DNA of 8,652 bases from DATBAK01 sp036787815 (GTDB lineage: Bacteria > Actinomycetota > Acidimicrobiia > IMCC26256 > PALSA-610), in assembly GCA_036787815.1 (NCBI GenBank), contig DAIQOP010000164.1:1-8652 (forward strand), read 5' to 3'. Under the pieces are notes generated by a model. That model was given only the letters and a program-made list of their open reading frames with translations, ran no database searches and was not told the DNA's origin. Positions 1-6,101 of this stretch are shown piece after piece. Positions within the stretch are counted from its first letter, which is position 1. Each line of letters begins with the position of its first letter. The translations under genes were made by a program, and so were the position numbers.

Positions 1-475
1 GCACGAACCATTCCTGCATGTGCAGCTCGCGCGTGCCGCCACCGGGCTCGCGCACGGTGATGCGGGTGCGTACCGGATCGTCGCTCATCGGGATGAGGCG
101 CAGACCGAGTCCCCACGCCGCGGTGATCTCGGCGGTGACGACCGACAGGGGCGCGCCGGAGTGCAGGCGCTCGGTGCGGAAGAGATGGGTCGCGAGGTCG
201 CGGTCGCCGAGGCGGAACCACGTGTCGACGCCGTAGCGGGCGAGAGCGTCGAGCGACGCGAACGTCTCGCCGGCCAGGCCCCAACCGAGCTCGCGGTTCG
301 AGGCGCCCGCGAGCGTGTAGGTGACCGAGTCGAGGTCGGGGCAGACGCTCAACCCGTGGAACTCGTCGTCGTCGCCCGTGTTGCCGACGACGACGAGATC
401 TCCGGGGGCGACCACGCGCACGAGACCCGCAAGGAATCTCGCGGCTCCGACTCCACCCGCCAAGCTGACCAGCAC
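1..475 (-). CDS. cofD: 2-phospho-L-lactate transferase CofD/FbiA, C-terminus cut by window edge
   Basis: This is the N-terminal 158 residues of a CofD/FbiA family enzyme; the family usually has a little over 300 residues, so about half is present. CofD joins a phospholactyl-type (in actinobacteria, phosphoenolpyruvyl-type) guanosine donor to Fo, giving the F420-0 precursor of cofactor F420 in the cytoplasm. Visible family motifs are the glycine-rich loop LAGGVGAARFLAGL (residues 5-18), GNTGDD (31-36), GLSVCPDLDSVTYTLAG (41-57), DRDLATHLFR (91-100) and PMSDDP (129-134). I chose GTG at 475-473 because it puts the glycine loop at the very N-terminus, as in homologues, and because a TACGCT -10 box lies six bases upstream, suggesting a leaderless message; no Shine-Dalgarno is visible. 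The frame stays open a little further upstream but gives no family-like sequence. The family call is from recognised motifs. The reading of the start as leaderless is inference. Confidence 0.93.
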   Translation of the reverse strand, partial: MLVSLAGGVGAARFLAGLVRVVAPGDLVVVGNTGDDDEFHGLSVCPDLDSVTYTLAGASNRELGWGLAGETFASLDALARYGVDTWFRLGDRDLATHLFRTERLHSGAPLSVVTAEITAAWGLGLRLIPMSDDPVRTRITVREPGGGTRELHMQEWFV

Positions 476-481
476 AGTCGG

Positions 482-487
482 AGCGTA
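482..487 (-). promoter_or_regulatory. Putative -10 box (TACGCT) of a leaderless cofD promoter
   Basis: On the minus strand TACGCT matches the TANNNT -10 consensus and is followed by exactly six bases before the GTG start of cofD. That spacing would put the transcription start at or next to the start codon. No good -35 box is visible. The same hexamer occurs seven bases before the GTG of the thioredoxin-like gene at 6554, which strengthens the reading. It implies that cofD has its own promoter in the 62-base gap behind the upstream gene. Confidence 0.45.
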
Positions 488-537
488 GGGGAGAGCGCGG
501 GCGCTTCGTCTACGGGGCGCGTGATGCGCGGCGGTGG

Positions 538-903
538 TTACGCGGCGCGGTTGATGACCGTCTGGACGCGCGTCCCGACCTGGTCGACCACCTGGCCGAC
601 GACCGGCTCGATGCGGTCCTTCACCTGGGTGCCGAGACCCTGGGCCCAGTCGAACGCTTCGCGGCCGCCGGTCTCGATGCGGTCACGGAGGCCCTGGGTC
701 TTCTCGCCGACGGTCTGTTGCAGCGTCTCGAGGCGGGCCTTGCCGTCGGCGGCGCGGGTGTTGAAGCAGCCGCCGGTGTCGCCGACGCGCTTCTGCAGCT
801 CACGGCGGCGGACCTGCGCCTGCTGGAAGCCGAGCACGCCGAGGCCGATGGTCACGTACCCGGCGTCGGTGACGGTCTTGCGGATGTCGAAGTTTGCCTG
901 CAT
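538..903 (-). CDS. Hypothetical 121-residue protein with a short hydrophobic segment and amphipathic helices
   Basis: I do not recognise a named family with certainty. The protein begins MQANFDIRKTVTDAGY, has a short uncharged stretch at about residues 14-26 (AGYVTIGLGVLGF), then a basic patch (QVRRRELQKR, 30-39), one cysteine (C46) and a long helical part (about 56-118). The helical part has repeated patterns such as GLRDRIE and TQVKDRIEPV, with hydrophobics alternating with charged residues. This resembles heparin-binding-haemagglutinin-like, phasin-like or LEA-like amphipathic helix proteins that lie on a membrane or on another surface. I chose ATG at 903. A GTG three codons upstream (912) is possible, but the purine-rich GAGAGAG run would then abut the start. 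A GGA lies four bases before the ATG as a weak ribosome site. The gene is divergent from the glycosyltransferase gene and lies 62 bases before cofD. That it is real is likely from strand continuity and a well-formed helix pattern; function is unknown. Confidence 0.75.
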   Translation of the reverse strand: MQANFDIRKTVTDAGYVTIGLGVLGFQQAQVRRRELQKRVGDTGGCFNTRAADGKARLETLQQTVGEKTQGLRDRIETGGREAFDWAQGLGTQVKDRIEPVVGQVVDQVGTRVQTVINRAA

Positions 904-969
904 GGATTCCACTCTCTCGGGTCTCGCTGCGTCGCGTCAACAGCTGGGACGGAAACCGGACTGCTCGCG

Positions 970-998
970 AGCTTAGGGCGTTTTGCTAGCAACTGCAA
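970..998 (-). promoter_or_regulatory. Putative promoter for the 121-residue gene
   Basis: On the minus strand a TTGCAG box (998-993) is followed, after exactly 17 bases, by TAAGCT (975-970), which fits TANNNT. Transcription would start near 963 and give a leader of about 60 bases. The -35 match is only partial (TTG then divergence), so this is a prediction from spacing and sequence alone. An alternative TTGACG lies closer to the gene (minus strand, around 935-940), but no -10 box sits at the right distance from it. Confidence 0.4.
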
Positions 999-1024
999 GC
1001 GCTTGTGAGTGCGTGAACAAGCGC
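996..1024. promoter_or_regulatory. Inverted repeat / three half-sites between divergent genes, candidate operator
   Basis: GCGCTTGT (999-1006) and ACAAGCGC (1017-1024) form a perfect 8-bp inverted repeat with a 10-base centre. In addition CAAGCGCTTG (996-1005) is a 10-bp palindrome, so the half-site CAAGCGC occurs at 996-1002, 999-1005 (inverted) and 1018-1024. The two direct copies are 22 bases apart, about two helical turns. The element lies between, and touches, the -35 regions of the promoter-like boxes for both divergent genes. That position fits a binding site for a dimeric regulator acting on both. The alternative is a hairpin in a longer transcript. Regulator identity is unknown. Confidence 0.5.
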
Positions 1025-1031
1025 GGGTTGG

Positions 1032-1037
1032 TAACCT
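1032..1037 (+). promoter_or_regulatory. Putative -10 box (TAACCT) for the glycosyltransferase gene
   Basis: TAACCT matches TANNNT and is followed by ten bases and then the ATG at 1048. A start point about seven bases after the box gives a leader of only about four bases. No Shine-Dalgarno precedes this ATG, as expected for a near-leaderless message. The position of a -35 box (about 1009-1014) falls in the centre of the inverted repeat and has no consensus, which would suit a promoter that depends on a regulator. Confidence 0.4.
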
Positions 1038-1047
1038 CGGCGAACGC

Positions 1048-4000
1048 ATGGACACGGAGCCCGACGACTCGCGCCCGAGTCCCGAACCGGGGGAATCCCG
1101 GCTTCACCACGATCTCGTCGCCGCCCTCGAGGAGTTCGAGGAGGTTGAGGAGATCGAGGCCCTCGAGACGATCGACTCCGACGACGCGGAGGAGGACGAG
1201 CGGGCCGCCTCGGTGCTGCCTCCCGTGGTCGCCATCGTGGTCACCGACGGCGGCGCGGGGCTCGAGGCCACCCTCGCCTCGCTCGTCGCCCAGGAGTACC
1301 CGTCGCTCTCGACGCTGGTGATCGACCGCGGCGCCGAGGAGGACCCGACGGCCCGGGTGGCCGAGGTCTACCCGCACGCCTACGTCCGGCGGCTGACCGG
1401 GGGCCGCTCGTTCGCGCAGGCCGCGAACGTCGCCTTCGGGAGCGTCGAGGGCGCGACCTTCTTCCTCGTGTGCCGCGACGACGTGGTCGTCGAACCCGGC
1501 GCGGTGCGGGTGCTGGTGGAGGAGGCGTACCGCAGCAACGCGGCGGTCGTGGGCCCCAAGATCGTCGATCTCGACCGGCCCGACGTGCTCGTGGAGGTGG
1601 GCCTCACGATCGACCGCTACGGCATCGCGTTCACGGGCATCGAGCCGGGGGAGCTCGACCAGGAGCAGCACGACGCGGTGCGCGACGTGTTCTGCGTGTC
1701 GGATGCCGTGATGCTGCTGCGTGCCGACCTCGTCGAGGAGCTCGGTGGCTTCGATCCGCGCGCCGAGCCCGGCGCCGGGGATCTCGATCTCTGCTGGCGG
1801 GCGCGGTTGCTCGGTGCGCGCGTCGTCGTCGCTCCCGACGCGCGGGTGCGGCGGCGCTCGGCGGTCGGTGGGCCGCGCGGCGCGCGCCTCGCGAGCGAGC
1901 GTCGCGACTCGAACCGCAGCCGGATCCATGTGCTCACGAAGTGCACCGCCGCCGCGGCCCTCGTGTGGGTGTTGCCCGTCGCGTTCGCGCTCGATCTGGC
2001 CGAAGCGATCGGTCTCGCCGCGCGCCGGCGGTTCTCGCGCGCCGCTGCGTTGCTCGGCGGTTGGTGGTCGGCGATGCTCGAGCTGCCGTCGACGCTGCGC
2101 GCCCGGCGGCCGGTGCAGTCGTCGCGTCAGGTCGGAGAGCACGACCTGCGCGCGCTGATGGTGCGCGGCAGCTCCCGATTGCGCACGGTGATCGCGGTGC
2201 GGCTGCACGCGCAGTCACGGCTCGACGTCGTCGGAACCCGCACACGACGCGCCGTCGGTAGCGCGCGCGCGACCTTGCGCGGCGCCGGTGGCGTCGCGTG
2301 GATCGTCGTTGCCGGCGTGATCCTCTTCGGATCGCGCAACCTGATCGCGGCCGGGGTCCCGTCGGTGAGCGCGTTCGCGGTCTGGCCCCGGTTCGGTTCG
2401 CTCCTGTCGACGTACCACTCCACCTGGCGCTCGACCGGCCTCGGCTCGGCGACACCGGCGTCGGCGGCGTTCGGCATGATGGCGGTCGCGAGCGGTCTCC
2501 TGTTGGGACACGCCGCGCTCGCCCGCACCCTCTTCGTCGTCGGCGCGGTTCCGCTCGGTGGACTCGGGGTGTACCGGGCGCTGCGCCCCACGGCGCCGTC
2601 GCCGTTGCCCGCGATCGCCGGTCTGCTCGCGTACGTGGCCAATCCGCTGCCCCGCAACCTGCTCGGCTCGGGCCAGCTCGGCCCGCTGGTGCTCTACGCG
2701 CTCGCGCCGTTCGTTCTGTTGGGCCTGGCCGGCGCCGTCGGCGACGTGTGGACGGTGCCCGACCCCGTCCGGCGGTGGAACTGGCGGCGAGTGTGTGTCG
2801 TCGGCGCGCTCACCGCGATCGCCACCGCGTTCTGGCCGCCGGCGCTGCTGCTCGCGTTGCTCATCGCCGCCGTCACCGTCGTCGGTGCACCGCTGTTGGG
2901 CGACTTCCGCAGTGCCGGTCGTGTCGCGTTGGCCGCGCTCACGAGCACCGTGGTCGCGATGGTGCTCCTCGTGCCCTGGCCACTCGCGCTCCTGCACGCC
3001 GACGCGATGTCGCTCGGCATGCTGCCGCGCGCGCCCGTTCCGTTGAGCGACGTGCTGCGGTTCCACACGGGAGCGTCGGGCGCCGGCCTCCTGCCGTGGG
3101 GGCTGCTCGTCGCGGCCGGGCTCCCGTTGATCACCGCCACCGGGAACCGACTCGTGTGGGCCGGGCGCGCGTGGCTGCTCGCCGCAGCGTCGTTCGCGCT
3201 CGCGTGGCTGCCGGGCCGGATCGCGCCGTCGGTGCCGGTCCCGTTGACGGGTGGGTTGCTCGTGCCCGCGGCGCTCGGCCTGGCCGTCGCGGTGGGTCTC
3301 GGTGTCGCGGCGTTCGTCGAGGAGCTTCGCACCGTGGTCTTCGGTTGGCGCCAGGTTGCGGCGGTCGTCGCGGCGTGCGGGTTGCTCGCCCCGGTGCCTG
3401 GCGTGCTCGGCGACGCGCTCGGCGGTTCGTGGCGGCTGCCCAATGGCGACTGGCACGATCAGCTGTCGTGGATGGTGCAGCCCCGGGGCGAAGGGGCGTT
3501 CCGCATCCTCTGGATCGGTGATCCGTCGATCCTGCCGCTCGACGGCGCGGTGAGCCACGGCCTCGGGTTCGGGTTCAGCCGCAACGGCCCACCCGACGCG
3601 CGTGCGCTCTGGCCCGCGCCCGAGGGCGCCGCCGGCGCCGTCGCGCGCGAGGCGGTGGGCCTGCTCGCCACCGATCGCACCGCTCGCCTCGGTCATGTGC
3701 TCGCCCCGCTGGGCGTGCGGTACGTCGCCGTCATCGACCGTGCCGCACCGGGCGCCAAGCCCGTCCGGCCGCTGCCGCCCGACCTGGGTACCACGCTGGC
3801 GAGCCAGCTCGACCTGTCGGTGCGCCAGACCGAGTCGGGGATCACGCTGTACGAGAACGCCGCGTGGATACCGACCCGCGCGGTGGTGGCCGGCTCGCTC
3901 CCCACCGGCGGCGACCCGACCGCGAACGCGCTCGCAGCCAATCTCGACGCGACACCGCTGCCGCTCCACGGGGCGGCCGGTCGTGCCGGCGCCGCCGGGC

Positions 4001-4329
4001 CCGGCTCGGTGTATCTCGCCGAGGCGCACGACTCGCGCTGGCAGGCGACCCAGGCCGGCCACCGGCTCACCCACGTCACGGCGTTCGGTTGGGCCAACGG
4101 TTACCGCCTCGATGCCGTCGCGCCCGTCGCCGTGAGATTCCGTGGCGGTGCGCAGCGCACGCTGGGCCTCGTCGTCCAGCTCATCGCGTGGCTCGCGCTC
4201 GTGGCCCTGCTCGCCGGACCGCAGCTGAAGCGGTTGCGGCGCCGGCGACGCTCCGAACCGCACACCGAGGGCGCGGCCGTCGCCGTCGACGCGGTCGACG
4301 ACCCGGGACTCGTCGAGGTGGGGTCGTGA
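1048..4329 (+). CDS. GT2 glycosyltransferase fused to a multi-spanning membrane region and an extracytoplasmic domain
   Basis: This 1093-residue protein is probably a cell-envelope glycan enzyme; its substrate is unknown. Residues 1-56 are very acidic (EEFEEVEEIEALE, then DSDDAEEDE). Residues 57-275 form a GT2 (WbbL/rhamnosyltransferase-like) domain: D93 in VID, D144-D145 in the CRDD donor/metal motif, GGFD (233-236) and GDLDLCWR (244-251), where the usual Glu of the ED motif is Gly but Asp245 is kept. A hydrophobic hairpin follows (about 301-345), then a basic cytoplasmic segment to 410. About ten membrane segments lie between 412 and 790, then an outside domain (about 794-1035) with the pattern SRWQA (996-1000) and FGW (1013-1015), as in AftD/YfhO-like membrane proteins. 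One last membrane helix (1036-1057) and a KRLRRRRR tail give positive-inside topology. I prefer ATG 1048 over an in-frame GTG at 1009, because that GTG lies inside the inverted repeat upstream of the -10 box. The gene overlaps the next by four bases. Confidence 0.85.
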   Translation: MDTEPDDSRPSPEPGESRLHHDLVAALEEFEEVEEIEALETIDSDDAEEDERAASVLPPVVAIVVTDGGAGLEATLASLVAQEYPSLSTLVIDRGAEEDPTARVAEVYPHAYVRRLTGGRSFAQAANVAFGSVEGATFFLVCRDDVVVEPGAVRVLVEEAYRSNAAVVGPKIVDLDRPDVLVEVGLTIDRYGIAFTGIEPGELDQEQHDAVRDVFCVSDAVMLLRADLVEELGGFDPRAEPGAGDLDLCWRARLLGARVVVAPDARVRRRSAVGGPRGARLASERRDSNRSRIHVLTKCTAAAALVWVLPVAFALDLAEAIGLAARRRFSRAAALLGGWWSAMLELPSTLRARRPVQSSRQVGEHDLRALMVRGSSRLRTVIAVRLHAQSRLDVVGTRTRRAVGSARATLRGAGGVAWIVVAGVILFGSRNLIAAGVPSVSAFAVWPRFGSLLSTYHSTWRSTGLGSATPASAAFGMMAVASGLLLGHAALARTLFVVGAVPLGGLGVYRALRPTAPSPLPAIAGLLAYVANPLPRNLLGSGQLGPLVLYALAPFVLLGLAGAVGDVWTVPDPVRRWNWRRVCVVGALTAIATAFWPPALLLALLIAAVTVVGAPLLGDFRSAGRVALAALTSTVVAMVLLVPWPLALLHADAMSLGMLPRAPVPLSDVLRFHTGASGAGLLPWGLLVAAGLPLITATGNRLVWAGRAWLLAAASFALAWLPGRIAPSVPVPLTGGLLVPAALGLAVAVGLGVAAFVEELRTVVFGWRQVAAVVAACGLLAPVPGVLGDALGGSWRLPNGDWHDQLSWMVQPRGEGAFRILWIGDPSILPLDGAVSHGLGFGFSRNGPPDARALWPAPEGAAGAVAREAVGLLATDRTARLGHVLAPLGVRYVAVIDRAAPGAKPVRPLPPDLGTTLASQLDLSVRQTESGITLYENAAWIPTRAVVAGSLPTGGDPTANALAANLDATPLPLHGAAGRAGAAGPGSVYLAEAHDSRWQATQAGHRLTHVTAFGWANGYRLDAVAPVAVRFRGGAQRTLGLVVQLIAWLALVALLAGPQLKRLRRRRRSEPHTEGAAVAVDAVDDPGLVEVGS
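4315..4323 (+). promoter_or_regulatory. Shine-Dalgarno inside the glycosyltransferase 3' end
   Basis: GAGGTGGGG lies 2-10 bases before the GTG at 4326 and still within the glycosyltransferase coding region. Together with the GTGA stop/start overlap it decides the start of the downstream gene and suggests translational coupling. It contrasts with the genes in this window that appear leaderless. Confidence 0.6.
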
Positions 4330-6068
4330 CGCGAAACAGCCGGCGGCTGCCGGTCGTGCTGGTGCTCGTGGGCCTGCTCGTCGCCGCCGTGGCCGTGGGC
4401 GACGGTCAGGTGCGCTCCGAAGCCAGAGTCGGGGAGTCGGCGGTCGCGGTGTCGATGCCGGCGCCCGGTGCCCGCTCGAGCGCGTGGTTCTGTTCGGGTG
4501 GGCCGATCGCGACCGGGCCGAGCCGCGACCGCATCACGATCTCGAACGTCAGCTCGCGGCCGGTGTCGGCCGCGGTCGACGTCATGGTCGCGGACCGGCC
4601 CGTGCCCGAGCGACTCGTCACCGTCGCGGCGCGCACCAGCACCACCCTCGCGGTCGCGCAGCTCTCGCCGGCGCCCGCGGCCGCGGTGGTCGTGCAGCCG
4701 ATGGGCGGCGGCGTGGTCGTGGAGCAGGGGTACGCGACGGCTTCCGACGTCGCGATGGCTCCGTGCGCGACGCGTGCGGCTGCGGACTGGTACTTCGCCG
4801 CGGGTTCGAGCGTCGGCGGTAGCCAGCAGTGGCTTTCGATCTTCGACCCGTTCGCGATCGACGCGGTCGTCGACGTCGAGGCCTACACCGAGAGCGGTTT
4901 CCATGCTCCGGGCGCGCTCCAGGGGCTGATCGTGCCGGCCGGATCGCGGATCTCCGTCCGCCTCGACCGCGCGGTCGCCGAGCAGAAGCACGTCGCGATC
5001 GGGGTGCACGTGCGCAACAACTCGCGCGTCGTCGTGACCGAGGCGCTCCTGCGCCCGTCGCCCGGTGCGAGCACCGGCGTCTCGCTCTCGCTCGGCGCGA
5101 TCTCGACCGCGCGCGCCTGGATGTTCGCCGACAACCGCAGTCGCGGCGGCGCGTTGCAGGAGCTCATCCTGGCCAACCCCGGCGACGTCGACGCGACGGT
5201 ACGGGTGTCGGTCGTCCCCGACGTCGCGTCGGTGATCGATCCGAGAGTGGTCCGGGTTCCGGCGACCAGCGCGGTGGTCGTCGACTTCTCGGGAGTCGTG
5301 CCCGCCGGGGTCGCGTACACGCTCGTCGCCCGTTCGACCGTGCCCGTCGTCGCGGAGACCCGCAGCGCGTTCGCGACCGGCTATCCCGGGTTCGCGTCCG
5401 AGGTGGGCGCGCCGGAGGCCGGTCGGAGCTGGGTGTTCGCGGGAGGCCCGTACGCCGCGACCGGCATGGGGGGCGCCGAGCCGCGGCTCTCCGGCGGGTT
5501 CGACCTGAACGTCGTGATGGCGGTCACTGCGACCGCTCGGGAGATCAACGCGGTGCACTACGCGATCGTCCAGAACGGGCACATCGCGCGCTTCCACACG
5601 GTCAATCGGGCAGAAGCGCTCGAGAAGTTCCGTGCGGCGAACCGTGACAACCCGGCGCTGATCGCGAGCACCACCGCGGCGACGATGCCGGTGTCGTTCG
5701 ACGTGGGCGCGACCGGCTCCGCATTGATCACGCCGCTCCGCCGTTACCTCGCGGCGCGGCCCGGTGTCGCGACGGTCGTCACGGCCGCGACCCAGCGACC
5801 GCTGCTCGCCGACGAGCTGGTCGTGCTCAACCCGGGTCGTTCGAGCGTGCGCGTCTCGGTCGTGGCCAGCGCGGCCGGCGCCGTGCTCTCCGGCGTGGGG
5901 TTGCGCGACGTGCTCGTCGGGCCGGGCGGCCAGGTGACGATCTCGCTGGTGGGTCTCGCCCGCGCGGGTGCGGCTGCCGTGGTGACCGCAACCGGGCCCG
6001 TCGTGGCCGAACGCTTCGTCGGCGGCCCGTGGGGTATGACGCGATCCGCGGGAGTTCCCGGCAGCTGA
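4326..6068 (+). CDS. Exported DUF5719-like modular surface protein
   Basis: This 580-residue protein begins with a short basic region and a hydrophobic segment (about 8-24) that is a signal peptide or anchor, so most of it is outside the membrane. It consists of modules that each open with W-x-F/C-x-x-G: W54 (WFCSGG), W155 (WYFAAG), W265 (WMFADN) and W369 (WVFAGG), spaced 101, 110 and 104 residues. Each is followed by a strand motif resembling L-x-x-N-P-G and an alternating V-x-V strand: ISN at 72-74, FDP at 173-175, ANPG at 283-286 and LNPG at 501-504. In modules 1-3 the N/D is 19-20 residues after the Trp; in module 4 it is 133 after. C56 and C147 could form a disulfide in module 1. I recognise the family as DUF5719, commonly next to a large GT2 gene in Actinobacteria; its biochemical role is not established. 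The start is GTG 4326, in a GTGA overlap. The frame is open further upstream, but that part is a shadow of the glycosyltransferase gene. Confidence 0.85.
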   Translation: MTRNSRRLPVVLVLVGLLVAAVAVGDGQVRSEARVGESAVAVSMPAPGARSSAWFCSGGPIATGPSRDRITISNVSSRPVSAAVDVMVADRPVPERLVTVAARTSTTLAVAQLSPAPAAAVVVQPMGGGVVVEQGYATASDVAMAPCATRAAADWYFAAGSSVGGSQQWLSIFDPFAIDAVVDVEAYTESGFHAPGALQGLIVPAGSRISVRLDRAVAEQKHVAIGVHVRNNSRVVVTEALLRPSPGASTGVSLSLGAISTARAWMFADNRSRGGALQELILANPGDVDATVRVSVVPDVASVIDPRVVRVPATSAVVVDFSGVVPAGVAYTLVARSTVPVVAETRSAFATGYPGFASEVGAPEAGRSWVFAGGPYAATGMGGAEPRLSGGFDLNVVMAVTATAREINAVHYAIVQNGHIARFHTVNRAEALEKFRAANRDNPALIASTTAATMPVSFDVGATGSALITPLRRYLAARPGVATVVTAATQRPLLADELVVLNPGRSSVRVSVVASAAGAVLSGVGLRDVLVGPGGQVTISLVGLARAGAAAVVTATGPVVAERFVGGPWGMTRSAGVPGS

Positions 6069-6078
6069 CCGCGCTCGT

Positions 6079-6100
6079 GCGCCCGCCGTGGCGGGATCGC
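6079..6100. terminator. Hairpin in the convergent gap, possible bidirectional terminator
   Basis: CCCGC (6082-6086) pairs with GCGGG (6091-6095) around a CGTG loop. GCG (6079-6081) pairs with CGC (6098-6100) after a two-base bulge. It sits eleven bases after the stop of the DUF5719-like gene and just before the end of the oppositely oriented thioredoxin-like gene. There is no T-tract on either strand, so an intrinsic terminator is only a possibility. A 10-bp palindrome GCGCTAGCGC (6099-6108) overlaps the end and contains the TAG stop of the minus-strand gene. Confidence 0.4.
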
Positions 6101-6101
6101 G

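Noticed and set aside
517..529. Short hairpin GCGC-GTGAT-GCGC between the 121-residue gene and cofD
   Set aside because: It has only four base pairs and no T-tract, so it is expected by chance in GC-rich DNA and too weak to call a terminator.
20..976. Long open frame on the plus strand
   Set aside because: It runs antisense to cofD, whose minus-strand translation has clear CofD motifs, and to the 121-residue gene. Its own product is low-complexity Arg/Ala/Val-rich and shows no family motif.
973..2208. 411-codon open frame on the minus strand
   Set aside because: It is antisense to the GT2 domain, is rich in Arg/His/Asp, has no recognisable fold, and would cross the divergent promoter region.
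2215..4263. 682-codon open frame on the minus strand inside the glycosyltransferase gene
   Set aside because: Long antisense frames are expected in GC-rich genes. The product is dominated by Arg, Glu, Gln, Gly and His with no domain, while the plus strand gives a coherent membrane enzyme.
3864..4325. Upstream extension of the DUF5719-like gene to an ATG at 3864
   Set aside because: It would overlap the glycosyltransferase by 466 bases and encodes Arg-rich shadow sequence. GTG 4326 has a good ribosome site and is followed directly by a signal-like hydrophobic segment.
4101..5597. 498-codon open frame on the minus strand
   Set aside because: It is antisense to the end of the glycosyltransferase and to the DUF5719-like gene; composition is Arg/Asp/His-rich and typical of a shadow frame.
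5466..5810. Frameshift as the explanation for the odd stretch in the DUF5719-like protein
   Set aside because: The other frames here give no repeat-like continuation, the reading frame is open throughout, and the fourth module resumes in the same frame.
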